Of a stretch of DNA of 64,000 bases, positions 44,394-54,550 are shown in pieces; the stretch's first letter is position 1; every line of letters starts with the position of its first letter. The notes below the pieces were generated by a model. The model ran no database searches. It saw only the letters and a list, made by a program, of their open reading frames with translations, and was not told where the DNA came from. Source of the DNA: Xanthomonas sp. XNM01 (GTDB lineage Bacteria > Pseudomonadota > Gammaproteobacteria > Xanthomonadales > Xanthomonadaceae); NCBI RefSeq assembly GCF_014851915.1, contig NZ_JACVAP010000001.1, forward strand, positions 682,001 to 746,000, given 5' to 3'. The translations under genes and the position numbers were made by a program.

Positions 44394-46094
44394 ATGGACG
44401 TGACGCGAATCGCACGGCTGGCGGTGCTGGCGGGATTGATGGCGCTGGCCGCATGCGGGCCTGCCACGGAGCCTGCATCGACGCCCGCCGCGAACGGGGC
44501 GGACCCGACAGCCTCGGCGCCAAAGCCGGCCTCGACGCTGGACAGCCAACCCGGTGAAGAGCGCCCGATCCCGCAGTTCGTCAGCCGCGACGGTCGGCAT
44601 GCGCTGCTGGTCGATGGGGCCCCGTTCCTGATCCTCGGCGGCCAGGTCCACAACTCCAGCAATTACCCGGAGCCGCTGAAGCAGGTCTGGCCGGCGATCG
44701 AGGCGCTGGGCGCCAATACCGTGTCGGTGTCGGTGGCCTGGGAGCAGGTGGAGCCGGAGGAGGGCAGGTTCGACTTCTCCTTCGTCGACACCCTGCTGCA
44801 GCAGGCGCGCGACCACGACAAGCGCATCGTGCTGCTGTGGTTCGCGACCTGGAAGAACAACGGGCCGAACTACGCGCCGCGCTGGGTCAAGCTGGACAAC
44901 ACACGCTTCCCACGCGTGGTCACCCGCGACGGGCAGCTGCTGAACTCGCTGTCGCCGCATGCGCCGGCCACCCTGGACGCCGACCGCACCGCCTTCGCCG
45001 CGCTGATGCGTCACCTGAAGCAGGCCGATCCGCAGCGCACGGTGATCCTGGTGCAGCCGCAGAACGAGCCGGGCACCTATGGCAGCGTGCGCGATTTCTC
45101 GCCGCTCGCCCAGCAGGTGTTCGACGGGCAGGTGCCCGAGGCCCTGCTGAAGCATCTGGGCCGACAGCCCGGCAGCTGGGCGCAGGTGTTCGGCGCCGAC
45201 GCCGACGAGACCTTCCACGCCTGGCACATCGCGCACTACATCGACCAGGTCGCGGCGGCCGGCAAGGCCGAGTATCCGCTGCCGATGTACGTCAACGCCG
45301 CGCTGCGCGGGCCGTTCAATCCGGGCCAGCCGGGCCAGTACGCCAGCGGCGGGCCGACCGACAACATGCTCGATGTGTACAAGGCCGCCGCGCCGCACAT
45401 CGACCTCCTCGCGCCGGACATCTACATGCCCGAGTACCGCACCTACACCACGGTGCTGGAGCGCTACGCGCGGCCGGACAACGCGCTGTTCGTGGCCGAG
45501 ACCGGCAACGCGCCCGAGTACGCGCGCTACCTGTTCGCGGCGCTCGGCCACGACGGCATCGGCTGGGTGCCGTTCGGCATGGACTACACGCCCTACGGCA
45601 ACTATCCGCTGGGGGTGAAGCGGACCACGGCGGAGACCATCGCGCCGTTCGCGCTGGGTTTCGCGCTGGTCAACCAGGGCATGCGCGAGTTCGCGAAGGC
45701 GGCCTCCGAGGGGAAACTGCACGGCACCGCCGAACAGCCCGGGCAGGGCACCCAGCTGTTGAAGATCAACGACCGCTGGAACGCCACCATCACCTATGGC
45801 GTGCCGCAGTTCTGGTTCCAGGGCCAACCGCCGGGCAATGCCGAGCCGATCGGCGGCGCGCTGATCGCCGAGCTGGGCCCCGATGAGTTCCTGGTCACCG
45901 CGCACCACGCGCGGGTGACCCTGCACCCGGCTCATGAGGGTGTCGGCCGGATGATCTACGACCGGGTCGAGGAAGGCCGTTACGTCGATGGGCAGTGGGA
46001 GTTCCAGCGCAACTGGAACGGCGACCAGACCGACTACGGACTCAATTTCTCCGACGCCATCCAGCTGCTGCGGGTGACGCTGGCCACGTACTGA
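44394..46094 (+). CDS. GH35 beta-galactosidase lipoprotein
   Basis: 566-aa enzyme removing terminal galactose from xyloglucan oligosaccharides. A lipoprotein signal (GLMALAAC) anchors it, probably in the periplasm-facing membrane. The (beta/alpha)8 domain has acid/base E225 in [11 protein letters not shown] and nucleophile E369 in FVAETGN; a DUF5597-like beta domain follows. AGGGAGG and GAGGGA precede the ATG. The repeat element upstream separates it from CE20, so it may need its own promoter. Confidence 0.92.
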   Translation: MDVTRIARLAVLAGLMALAACGPATEPASTPAANGADPTASAPKPASTLDSQPGEERPIPQFVSRDGRHALLVDGAPFLILGGQVHNSSNYPEPLKQVWPAIEALGANTVSVSVAWEQVEPEEGRFDFSFVDTLLQQARDHDKRIVLLWFATWKNNGPNYAPRWVKLDNTRFPRVVTRDGQLLNSLSPHAPATLDADRTAFAALMRHLKQADPQRTVILVQPQNEPGTYGSVRDFSPLAQQVFDGQVPEALLKHLGRQPGSWAQVFGADADETFHAWHIAHYIDQVAAAGKAEYPLPMYVNAALRGPFNPGQPGQYASGGPTDNMLDVYKAAAPHIDLLAPDIYMPEYRTYTTVLERYARPDNALFVAETGNAPEYARYLFAALGHDGIGWVPFGMDYTPYGNYPLGVKRTTAETIAPFALGFALVNQGMREFAKAASEGKLHGTAEQPGQGTQLLKINDRWNATITYGVPQFWFQGQPPGNAEPIGGALIAELGPDEFLVTAHHARVTLHPAHEGVGRMIYDRVEEGRYVDGQWEFQRNWNGDQTDYGLNFSDAIQLLRVTLATY

Positions 46095-46106
46095 CGAACG
46101 ATCCAC

Positions 46107-46126
46107 GGGCCGGCGCTGCCGGCCCC
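46107..46126. other. Hairpin between GH35 and GH31 genes
   Basis: GGGCCGGC-GCT-GCCGGCCC forms a compact GC-rich stem 13 bases after the GH35 stop codon without a T tract. It may stabilise the upstream mRNA or attenuate transcription. Confidence 0.45.
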
Positions 46127-46172
46127 ACAGACCGGGGCGCCGCCATCGGTGTCCGCAAGAAGGGAGAGGGCA

Positions 46173-49016
46173 ATGGGGTATCTGAAGAGAGTGACGGTGC
46201 CGCTGCTGGTACTGGCCGCGGCCGGTGCGCAGGCGGCAGCGCCGGCAGTGGAGAAGACCGCGCACGGCGTGGTCGTGCGTCCGTCCGACGCGCAGGCCGC
46301 CGACGTCCGCGTCGAGGCGGTCGCACCGGGCATCCTGCGCGTCAGCGCCGATCCGGACGGCGATTTCGCACGCACGCCCAGCCTGATGCGTGCCGCGGCC
46401 GGCACGCCGCCGGCGGTGAAGGTCGAACAGGGCAGCGGCCAGGTCACGGTCTCCACCCAGGGCATCTCGGCGACCGTCGATGCACGCAGTGGCCGGGTCA
46501 GCTTCTTCGATGCCGCCGGCAAGCCGCTGCTCGAGGAGCACGCGCGCAGCTTTGCGCCGGTGACCTTCGAGGGGAAGGACTACTACGGCATCCGCCAGCG
46601 CTTCGCCTCGCCCGACGATGAGGCCTTCTACGGCACCGGCCTGCACCAGCAGGGCTGGATGAACCTGAAGGGCCGCGATGTCGAACTGCTCCAGCACAAC
46701 ATCGACAATGCGATTCCGTTCCTGCTGTCCAGCCGCAACTACGGCATCCTCTGGGACAACAACGCGATCACCCGCTACGGCGATCCGCGCGGCCTGCAGC
46801 AGCTCGATGCCTCGCTGGACCTGTACGACGCCGACGGCCGCCCCGGCGCGCTGACCGCGCGCTACACGGTGAACGGCAGGCAGACGGTCGAGCGCCGCGA
46901 GAGCCAGGTCGACTACCAGTTCATCAGCGGCCTGAAGAAGTTTCCCGAGGCCGGCAAGAACCTGGCCGAGCGCGGCCGCAGCGAGGTGGTGTGGGAAGGT
47001 CAGATCGCCGCGCGCAGCGATGGCCGCCATACCTTCTCGCTGTACAACAGCGAGTACGCCAGGCTCTACATCGACGGCAAGCTGGTGCTGGACCGCTGGC
47101 GCCAGAACTGGAACCCGTGGCACCACGAGTTCGCGCTGGAGATGAAGGCCGGCCAGCGGCACACGGTGAAGCTGGAGTGGGACCGGATCGAGCCGGCCTA
47201 CATCGCCCTGCTGCACCGCGATCCGCTGCCCGCCGACGAGGCCCGCGACCTGTCGATCTGGTCCGAGGCCGCGCAGACCATCGACTACTACGTGGTCGCC
47301 GGCGACGATGCCGACGCGGTGCTGGCCGGCTACCGCACGCTCACCGGCAAGGCGGTGCTGCTGCCGAAGTGGTCGTACGGCTTCTGGCAGAGCCGCGAGC
47401 GCTACAAGACCCAGGCCGAGCTGACCGGCGCGCTGGACGAGTACCGTCGCCGCAAGCTGCCGATCGATGCGATCGTGCTCGACTGGTCGTACTGGCCCGA
47501 GGACGCCTGGGGCTCGCACGACTTCGACCCGGTCAACTTCCCCGATCCGGACGGCATGGTGAAGCACGTCCACGACCAGCACGCGCAGATCATGATTTCG
47601 GTCTGGCCGAAGTTCTATCCGACCACCGCCAACTACAAGGAGCTGGACGCGGCCGGCTACATGTACCGCCGCAACGTCGAGGTCGGCGAGCTGGACTGGA
47701 TCGGCAAGGGCTACCTGAACTCCTTCTACGACCCGTACGCGAAGCAGGCCCAGGACATCTTCTGGCGCCAGGTCAACGAGAAGCTCAACAGCAAGGGCTT
47801 CGACGCCTGGTGGCTGGACGCGTCCGAGCCGGACCTGCACAGCAACATCGACATCGGTGAGCGCAAGGCGCGGACCACGCCGACCGCGCTGGGCCCGTCG
47901 GTGGAGTTCTTCAACTCCTATCCTCTGGTGCATTCGGAAGGCGTCTACCGCGGCTCGCGCGAGGTCGATCCGGACAAGCGCGTGTTCATCCTGTCGCGCG
48001 CCTACTTCGCGGGCCAGCAGCGGGCCGGCGCCGCGTTCTGGAGCGGCGACATCGTGCCGCGCTGGGACGACCTGCGCGAGCAGATCTCCGGCTTGGTCAA
48101 CGCCTCGATGGCCGGCGCGCCGAACGTCAGCTTCGACATCGGCGGCTTCTCGCCGGAGCGGCGCTACGAGGAGAAGGATCCGGCGCACCTGGCCGAATGG
48201 CGCGAGCTGAGCCTGCGCTGGTTCCAGTACGGTGCGTTCGTGCCGGTGTTCCGCCTGCACGGCCAGTTTCCGTACCGCGAGATCTGGGAAATCGCGCCGG
48301 AAGGCACGCCGCACTACGACAGCTTCGTCCACTACCTGAAGCTGCGCTACGCGCTGCTGCCCTACATCTACACGCTGGCCGGCGACACCTGGCACCGCGA
48401 CGGCACCATCCTGCGCGCGCTGGCGATGGACTTCCCGGCCGACGAGAAGGTGCGCGACATCGCCGACCAGTACCTGTTCGGCCCGGCCTTCCTGGTCAAC
48501 CCGATCACCGAGTTCAAGGCCACCAGCCGCCAGGTCTACCTGCCGGCCGGCACCTCGTGGATCGACTTCGACAGCGGCCGCCGCTTCGAGGGCGGGCAGA
48601 CCATCACCGCCCAGGCGCCGTTGTCGCGCACGCCCGTGTTCGTCCGCGCCGGCGCGATCGTGCCGCGTACCGTGGTCCAGCAGTACGTGGACGAGCAGCG
48701 CGATGCGCCGGTCACCCTCGAGGTCTACACCGGCGCCGACGGCAGCTTCGCCCTGTACGAGGACGACGGCCGCAGCTACGGCTACGAGCGTGGCCAGTCC
48801 AGCCGGATTCCGCTGCAGTGGAACGAGGCGAAGGGCGAGCTGACCATCGGCGCCCGCGAGGGCAGCTGGCCGGGCATGCAGTCCACCCGCAGCTTCCGCG
48901 TGCGCTGGGTCGACGGCCCGCGCGACGACGCCGGTGCGCTGGAACCCGCCTTCGACCAGACCGTCCAGTACAGCGGCCGCGCGCTGACCGTGCGCCGATC
49001 CCGCAGTGCACAATGA
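46173..49016 (+). CDS. GH31 alpha-xylosidase with PA14 insert
   Basis: 947-aa exported enzyme releasing xylose from the non-reducing end of xyloglucan oligosaccharides. It has a signal peptide (to about residue 21), an N-terminal beta domain, a PA14 insert (about 265-350, HTFSLYNSEYARLYIDGKLV), and the catalytic barrel. The nucleophile is D549 in WWLDASEPD and the acid/base is D626 in WSGDIVPRWDD. ATG 46173 has AGGGAGAGGG upstream; GTG 46149 is unlikely. The PA14 insert is typical of xyloglucan alpha-xylosidases. Confidence 0.93.
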   Translation: MGYLKRVTVPLLVLAAAGAQAAAPAVEKTAHGVVVRPSDAQAADVRVEAVAPGILRVSADPDGDFARTPSLMRAAAGTPPAVKVEQGSGQVTVSTQGISATVDARSGRVSFFDAAGKPLLEEHARSFAPVTFEGKDYYGIRQRFASPDDEAFYGTGLHQQGWMNLKGRDVELLQHNIDNAIPFLLSSRNYGILWDNNAITRYGDPRGLQQLDASLDLYDADGRPGALTARYTVNGRQTVERRESQVDYQFISGLKKFPEAGKNLAERGRSEVVWEGQIAARSDGRHTFSLYNSEYARLYIDGKLVLDRWRQNWNPWHHEFALEMKAGQRHTVKLEWDRIEPAYIALLHRDPLPADEARDLSIWSEAAQTIDYYVVAGDDADAVLAGYRTLTGKAVLLPKWSYGFWQSRERYKTQAELTGALDEYRRRKLPIDAIVLDWSYWPEDAWGSHDFDPVNFPDPDGMVKHVHDQHAQIMISVWPKFYPTTANYKELDAAGYMYRRNVEVGELDWIGKGYLNSFYDPYAKQAQDIFWRQVNEKLNSKGFDAWWLDASEPDLHSNIDIGERKARTTPTALGPSVEFFNSYPLVHSEGVYRGSREVDPDKRVFILSRAYFAGQQRAGAAFWSGDIVPRWDDLREQISGLVNASMAGAPNVSFDIGGFSPERRYEEKDPAHLAEWRELSLRWFQYGAFVPVFRLHGQFPYREIWEIAPEGTPHYDSFVHYLKLRYALLPYIYTLAGDTWHRDGTILRALAMDFPADEKVRDIADQYLFGPAFLVNPITEFKATSRQVYLPAGTSWIDFDSGRRFEGGQTITAQAPLSRTPVFVRAGAIVPRTVVQQYVDEQRDAPVTLEVYTGADGSFALYEDDGRSYGYERGQSSRIPLQWNEAKGELTIGAREGSWPGMQSTRSFRVRWVDGPRDDAGALEPAFDQTVQYSGRALTVRRSRSAQ

Positions 49017-49032
49017 CAGCGCCGGACTTCGG

Positions 49033-49077
49033 CCTGCACCATGACTGTCTATCGGTAGACAGTCGTGGGGTTGCAGG
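49033..49077 (+). other. Long hairpin between GH31 and GH95 genes
   Basis: GACTGTCTA-TCGG-TAGACAGTC is a perfect 9-bp stem with a four-base loop. CCA/TGG and CCTGCA/TGCAGG extend it to 18 pairs with one mismatch and a three-base bulge. No T tract follows. It starts 17 bases after the GH31 stop and ends 52 bases before the GH95 start, so it may set differential mRNA stability or be an operator. Confidence 0.6.
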
Positions 49078-49128
49078 CGGGATGGCGAGGATGGCGCACA
49101 GCGGTCGCTGGGCCGGGCCGGGACGGCG

Positions 49129-51573
49129 GTGAGCGCCGGTTTCGATCCACGCCGCCGCGATGCGCTCAAGGCCGCCGCCAGCCTGGCGGTGGCTGGCGGC
49201 GCCGGTGCCGCCGGGCTCGGGATGGCGGCCGTACCGGTGCAGCCGGCGGCGGGCCGTACGGACCCCGCCGGTACCGCGCCCCCTGCCGGTCCGGCGCCGT
49301 CCGCGCCGGAGATGGCGTCGCGGCTGTGGTATCCGCGCCCGGCCACGCACTGGGTCGAGGCGCTGCCGCTGGGCAATGGCCGGCTTGGCGCGATGGTCTG
49401 GGGCGGCGGCAAGCACGAGCGCCTGCAGCTCAACGAGGACACCCTGTATGCGGGCGGCCCCTACCGGGCCGACTCGCCAGACGCGCTGGCCGCGCTGCCC
49501 GAGGTCCGCCGGCTGATCTTCGCCGGGCGTTACGCCGAGGCCGAGGCGCTGGCCGACCGCAGGATGATGGCGCGGCCGATCAAGCAGATGCCCTACCAGC
49601 CGCTGGCCGATCTGGTGCTGGACGTGCGCAACGTGGCCGAGCTGGACGACTACCGGCGCGAACTCGACCTGGACGGCGCGCTGGCCACCAGCCGCTTCCG
49701 CAGCCGCGGCGTGCCGCACGAACGTGACGCCTTCGTTTCGGCGGTCGACCAGTGCCTGGCCGTGCGCCTGCGCACCGGGCAGGCCGGCTTCCTCGGCCTG
49801 CGCGTCGGGCTGGACAGCGAACAGCGCGTCGAGGTCGACGCCCGCATGACCGGGCAGGGCGCCGAACTGCTGCTGCGCGGGCGCAACGCCGCCCGCCATG
49901 GCACCGACGGCGCGCTGCGCTTCGCCGCGCGCCTGCGGGTGCTGCCCGTCGGCGGCCGGGTTTCGCTGTCGGGCGACCGCATCGATGTGGATGGTGCCGA
50001 CGAGGTCGTGCTGCTGCTGGTCGCGGCGACCAGCTTCATCCGCCACGACGACGTCTCCGGCGATCCGGAGGCGATCACCCGGCGCCAGCTCGATGCCGCG
50101 GCCGGCAAGGCCTGGCAGGCGCTGCTGGACGCGCACCAGGCCGAACACCGTTCGCTGCATCGCCGGGTGACGCTCGACCTGGGCAGCACCCCGGCCGCCG
50201 CGCGCCCGACCGACGAACGCGTGGCCCGCTTCGGCGAGGGCCGGGATCCGGCGCTGGCCGCGCTCTACCACCAGTACGGACGCTATCTGCTGATCGCCAG
50301 CTCCCGTCCCGGCACCCAGCCGGCCAACCTGCAGGGGATCTGGAACGATCTGATGGATCCCCCGTGGGAGAGCAAGTACACGATCAACATCAACACCGAG
50401 ATGAACTACTGGCCCAGCGAGGCCAACGCGCTGCCGGAGTGCGTCGAGCCGCTGGAGCGGATGCTGTTCGAACTGGCCGAGACCGGCGCGCACACGGCGA
50501 AGACCATGTACGGCGCGCCGGGCTGGGTCACCCACAACAACACCGACCTGTGGCGGCAGAGTTCGCCGCCGGATGGCGCGAAGTGGGCGCTGTGGCCGCT
50601 CGGCGGCGTCTGGCTGCTGCAGCAGCTCTGGGACCGCTGGGACTACGGCCGCGACCTGGCCGACCTGCGCCGCGTGTATCCGCTGTTCAAGGGCGCGGCC
50701 GAGTTCTTCGTCGCGACCCTGGTCGAGGATCCGGGCACTGGCGCGCTGGTCACCGTGCCGTCGATCTCGCCGGAGAACGAACATCCGCACGGTGCCGCCG
50801 TCTGTGCCGGGCCGTCGATGGATGCGCAGCTGCTGCGCGACCTGTTCGGCCAGTGCATCGAGGCCGCCGCGCTGCTGGATGTCGATGCTGAATTTGCGGC
50901 ACGCCTGCGTGGCCTGCGCGACCGCCTGCCGCCGCATCGCATCGGCGCGGCCGGGCAACTGCAGGAATGGCAGCAGGACTGGGACATGCAGGCACCGGAG
51001 ATCCACCACCGGCACGTGTCGCACCTGTATGCGCTGCACCCGTCCAGCCAGATCAACGTACGCGATACGCCCGGGCTGGCCGCCGCCGCACGACGCTCGC
51101 TGGAGATCCGCGGCGACGAGGCCACCGGCTGGGGCATCGGCTGGCGGCTGAACCTGTGGGCGCGGATGCGCGCCCCGGCGCGGGCGTACAGCGTGCTGGA
51201 GAAGCTGCTGAGCCCGTCGCGCAGCTATCCCAACCTGTTCGACGCGCATCCGCCGTTCCAGATCGATGGCAATTTCGGCGGCACCGCCGGCATCACCGAG
51301 ATGCTGCTGCAGAGCTGGGGCGGCACGATCTTCCTGCTGCCGGCCCTGCCGGCGGCCTGGCCGCAGGGCCGGGTGGCCGGCCTGCGCGTGCGCGGCGCGG
51401 CCACGCTGGAGGACATGCACTGGAAGGACGGCCTGCTGGTGCGGGCCACGCTGCGCAGCGTGCGCGGCGGACACTATCGGATCGACTATCGGGAGCAACA
51501 GGTGGAGCTGGAACTGGAAGCAGGGCAGATGGCGGCACTGGCATGGCGCGGCGGCAGGCTGGTGCGCGCATGA
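49129..51573 (+). CDS. GH95 alpha-L-fucosidase
   Basis: 814-aa enzyme of the GH95 (alpha/alpha)6 family, removing alpha-1,2-fucose from galactosyl side chains. A Tat-like leader (PRRRDALKAAASLAVAGG) precedes a Pro/Ala linker. Catalytic-region motifs are NINTEMNYWP, E549 in SISPENEHP and D713 in FQIDGNFGG, corresponding to the known acid and activating residues of this family. The GTG start lacks a strong ribosome site. The end overlaps xylB (ATGA). No fucose catabolic genes are present in the window, though the dgo-operon SDR could act on fucose. Confidence 0.92.
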   Translation: MSAGFDPRRRDALKAAASLAVAGGAGAAGLGMAAVPVQPAAGRTDPAGTAPPAGPAPSAPEMASRLWYPRPATHWVEALPLGNGRLGAMVWGGGKHERLQLNEDTLYAGGPYRADSPDALAALPEVRRLIFAGRYAEAEALADRRMMARPIKQMPYQPLADLVLDVRNVAELDDYRRELDLDGALATSRFRSRGVPHERDAFVSAVDQCLAVRLRTGQAGFLGLRVGLDSEQRVEVDARMTGQGAELLLRGRNAARHGTDGALRFAARLRVLPVGGRVSLSGDRIDVDGADEVVLLLVAATSFIRHDDVSGDPEAITRRQLDAAAGKAWQALLDAHQAEHRSLHRRVTLDLGSTPAAARPTDERVARFGEGRDPALAALYHQYGRYLLIASSRPGTQPANLQGIWNDLMDPPWESKYTININTEMNYWPSEANALPECVEPLERMLFELAETGAHTAKTMYGAPGWVTHNNTDLWRQSSPPDGAKWALWPLGGVWLLQQLWDRWDYGRDLADLRRVYPLFKGAAEFFVATLVEDPGTGALVTVPSISPENEHPHGAAVCAGPSMDAQLLRDLFGQCIEAAALLDVDAEFAARLRGLRDRLPPHRIGAAGQLQEWQQDWDMQAPEIHHRHVSHLYALHPSSQINVRDTPGLAAAARRSLEIRGDEATGWGIGWRLNLWARMRAPARAYSVLEKLLSPSRSYPNLFDAHPPFQIDGNFGGTAGITEMLLQSWGGTIFLLPALPAAWPQGRVAGLRVRGAATLEDMHWKDGLLVRATLRSVRGGHYRIDYREQQVELELEAGQMAALAWRGGRLVRA

Positions 51574-53060
51574 GCCTGGTGATCGGACTCGACGTCGGCA
51601 CGCAGAGCGTCAAGCTGGTCGCCTACGACCCGCAGGCGCGCCAGGTGCTGGCCACCATCGGCCAGCCGCTGGAACTGATCAGCGGCGACGACGGCAGCCG
51701 CGAACAACACGCATCCTGGTGGACCGACGCGATCGCCAGCTGCTTCGCGCGGCTGGAGCCGACGCTGAAGGCGCGGGTGGGCGCGATCGGCGTGTCCGGG
51801 CAGCAGCACGGTTTCGTGCCGCTGGATGCCGACGGCAACGTGCTGGCGCCGGCCAAGCTGTGGTGCGACACCAGCTCCAGCGCGCAGTGCGGGCAGATCA
51901 TGCAGGCGCTCGGCGGCGCGGAGGCGACGATCGCCGCGGCCGGCAATCCGATCCTGGCCGGCTACACCGCCTCCAAGCTGCCGTGGACCCGCGAGCACCG
52001 GCCCGAGGTCTACGCGAAGCTGGCGACGATCGCGCTGCCGCACGACTACATCAACTACTGGCTGACCGGCCAGCTGTGGATGGAACACGGCGACGCCTCG
52101 GGCACGGGCTGGCTGGACCTGCGCACCCGCACGTGGTCGCCGGCGCTGCTGCAGGCCACCGATGACGCACGCGACCTCGGCGGCTGTCTGCCGCCGCTGG
52201 TCGCCGCCGATGCGCTGTTCCCGCTGTCGTCCGCGCGTGCGGCCGAACTCGGCCTGCCGGCCGGTGTGCAGGTCTCGGCAGGCGGCGGCGACAACATGAT
52301 GGCCGCCATCGGCACCGGCAATGTCGCGCCGGGCATACTCAGCATGAGCCTGGGCACCTCGGGCACGCTGTTCGCGTATGCCGATCATCCGGTGGTGGAC
52401 GCTGCCGGTCGCTGGGCGGCGTTCTGCGATTCCACCGGCGGCTGGCTGCCGCTGATCTGCACGATGAACTGCACGGTCGCCACCGAGGCGGTGGCGAAGA
52501 TGTTCGGCTTCAGCACCCGCGATGGCGATGCGCGCATCGCCGCGACCGCGCCCGGTGCCGACGGCCTGCTGATGCTGCCGTTCCTCAACGGCGAGCGCAC
52601 CCCGGACCTGCCGCTGGGCAAGGGCGTGCTGGCCGGCATCGAGCCGCGCAACATGAGCGAGGCGCACGTCTACCGCGCGGCGATGGAAGGCGCGACCTAC
52701 AGCCTGAAGTACGGTTTCGATGCGCTGGTCGATGCCGGCCTGCGCTTCGATGCGATCCGCCTGACCGGCGGCGGCAGCCACAGCGCGCAGTGGCGGCAGA
52801 TGGTCGCCGACATCTTCGAACTGCCGGTCGGCGTGCCTGAGCAGGCCGAGGGTGCCGCCTTCGGTGCGGCGCTGCAGGCGTTGTGGGCGACCGTGCGTGC
52901 CGCCGATCCGTCCGTCGAACTGGCCACGCTGGCCGCCGAGCACGTGCGGCTGGATCCTGCCACCACCGTGCAGCCGGATCCGGCGACCTCGTCCGCCTAT
53001 CGCGCGCAGTACGCGCGTTTCCTGAGCCATCTGGACGCGGTCCGGCCGCTGTACGCCTGA
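51570..53060 (+). CDS. xylB: Xylulokinase
   Basis: 496-aa FGGY-family kinase making xylulose-5-phosphate. The N-terminal phosphate motif is GLDVGTQSVKLVAYD, GVSGQQHGFVPLD follows, the catalytic Asp is in GGGDNMMAAIG, and the C-terminal ADP motif is RLTGGGSHSAQW. Its start overlaps the GH95 stop, tying xylose phosphorylation to the xyloglucan genes. xylA follows 48 bases later. Confidence 0.96.
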   Translation: MSLVIGLDVGTQSVKLVAYDPQARQVLATIGQPLELISGDDGSREQHASWWTDAIASCFARLEPTLKARVGAIGVSGQQHGFVPLDADGNVLAPAKLWCDTSSSAQCGQIMQALGGAEATIAAAGNPILAGYTASKLPWTREHRPEVYAKLATIALPHDYINYWLTGQLWMEHGDASGTGWLDLRTRTWSPALLQATDDARDLGGCLPPLVAADALFPLSSARAAELGLPAGVQVSAGGGDNMMAAIGTGNVAPGILSMSLGTSGTLFAYADHPVVDAAGRWAAFCDSTGGWLPLICTMNCTVATEAVAKMFGFSTRDGDARIAATAPGADGLLMLPFLNGERTPDLPLGKGVLAGIEPRNMSEAHVYRAAMEGATYSLKYGFDALVDAGLRFDAIRLTGGGSHSAQWRQMVADIFELPVGVPEQAEGAAFGAALQALWATVRAADPSVELATLAAEHVRLDPATTVQPDPATSSAYRAQYARFLSHLDAVRPLYA

Positions 53061-53108
53061 CCGCGGTCCACCCGCGTTCCCCCTCACGTCACCAGAGAGA
53101 CAGACAGC

Positions 53109-54449
53109 ATGAGCAACGTATTGATTGGCGCCAAAGAGTATTACCCCGGCATCGGCCGGATCGCGTACGAAGGCCTCGGGTCGGACAACCCGCTGGCGTT
53201 CAAGCATTACGACGCCAAGAAGATCATCGGCGGCAAGACCATGGCCGAGCACCTGCGCTTCGCGGTGTGCTACTGGCACAGCTTCTGCGGCAACGGCGCC
53301 GACCCGTTCGGCCCGGGCACCCGCGCCTATGGCTGGGACGCCGGCACCGGCAGCGCGCTGGAGCGGGCCGAGGCCAAGCTCGATGCGGCCTTCGAGTTCT
53401 TCACCAAGCTCGGCGTGCCGTACTGGTGCTTCCACGACGTGGACCTGTCGCCGGACGCCGACGACATCGGCACCTACGAGAAGAACCTCAAGCACATGGT
53501 CGCGCTGGCCAAGCAGAAGCAGCAGGCTTCGGGCATGCAGCTGCTGTGGGGCACGGCCAACCTGTTCAGCCACCCGCGCTACATGAACGGCGCCTCGACC
53601 AACCCGGACTTCGCGGTGGTCGCGCGCGCCGCGGTGCAGGTCAAGGCGGCGATCGACGCGACGGTGGAGCTGGGCGGCGGCAACTACGTGTTCTGGGGCG
53701 GCCGCGAAGGCTACGCGACCCTGCACAACACCCAGATGAAGCGCGAGCAGGACAACATGGCGCGCTTCCTGACCGCCGCGCGCGACTACGCCCGCAGTAT
53801 CGGCTTCACCGGCAACTTCCTGATCGAGCCCAAGCCGATGGAGCCGATGAAGCACCAGTACGACTTCGACAGCGCCACCTGCGTGGGCTTCCTGCGGTCG
53901 CACGGCCTGGACAAGGACTTCAAGCTCAACATCGAGGCCAACCACGCCACGCTGTCGGGCCACACCTTCGAGCACGACCTGCAGGTGGCCTCGGACGCGG
54001 GCATGCTGGGCAGCATCGACGCCAACCGCGGCAACGCGCAGAACGGCTGGGACACCGACCAGTTCCCGTCGGACCTGTACGACACGGTGGGCGCGATGCT
54101 GGTGGTGCTGCGTCAGGGCGGCCTGCAGCCGGGCGGCCTGAACTTCGACGCCAAGGTGCGTCGCGAGTCCTCGGACCCGCAGGACCTGTTCCTGGCCCAC
54201 ATCGGCGGCATGGACGCGTTCGCGCGCGGCCTGGAAGTGGCGCATGCGCTGCTGGAAAAGTCGCCGTGGGAGCGGTGGCGCGCCGAGCGCTACGCCAGCT
54301 TCGACGCCGGCGACGGCAAGGCCTTCGCCGACGGCAAGCTGGGCCTGGCCGACCTGCATGCGATCGCCAGCAAGTCCGGCGAACCGAAGCAGACCTCGGG
54401 CCGCCAGGAGCAGTACGAGAACCTGCTCAACCAGTACCTGCTGCGTTGA
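53109..54449 (+). CDS. xylA: Xylose isomerase, class II
   Basis: 446-aa TIM-barrel enzyme converting xylose to xylulose. Catalytic His/Asp are H109 and D112 in CFHDVDLSP; metal ligands lie in [11 protein letters not shown] and [18 protein letters not shown]. The N-terminal extension marks class II. A well-placed GAGAGACAGACAGC leader precedes the ATG. The next gene, xylE, is separated by 101 bases with a perfect palindrome. Confidence 0.97.
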   Translation: MSNVLIGAKEYYPGIGRIAYEGLGSDNPLAFKHYDAKKIIGGKTMAEHLRFAVCYWHSFCGNGADPFGPGTRAYGWDAGTGSALERAEAKLDAAFEFFTKLGVPYWCFHDVDLSPDADDIGTYEKNLKHMVALAKQKQQASGMQLLWGTANLFSHPRYMNGASTNPDFAVVARAAVQVKAAIDATVELGGGNYVFWGGREGYATLHNTQMKREQDNMARFLTAARDYARSIGFTGNFLIEPKPMEPMKHQYDFDSATCVGFLRSHGLDKDFKLNIEANHATLSGHTFEHDLQVASDAGMLGSIDANRGNAQNGWDTDQFPSDLYDTVGAMLVVLRQGGLQPGGLNFDAKVRRESSDPQDLFLAHIGGMDAFARGLEVAHALLEKSPWERWRAERYASFDAGDGKAFADGKLGLADLHAIASKSGEPKQTSGRQEQYENLLNQYLLR

Positions 54450-54458
54450 GGCTGTTCG

Positions 54459-54477
54459 TCCGGGACATTGTCCCGGA
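54459..54477. promoter_or_regulatory. Palindrome between xylA and xylE
   Basis: TCCGGGACATTGTCCCGGA is perfectly symmetrical around a single T (9-bp arms; one more G-C pair outside). It begins 10 bases after the xylA stop and lies 74 bases before the xylE start. It could be an operator for a separate xylE promoter or an intercistronic RNA hairpin. Confidence 0.5.
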
Positions 54478-54550
54478 CAATGCAGGAAAGCGCGTGCCGG
54501 TCCTGCGGGGCCGGCACTGGGGAAGCACGACACCAACCTAAGGTCCCGAC

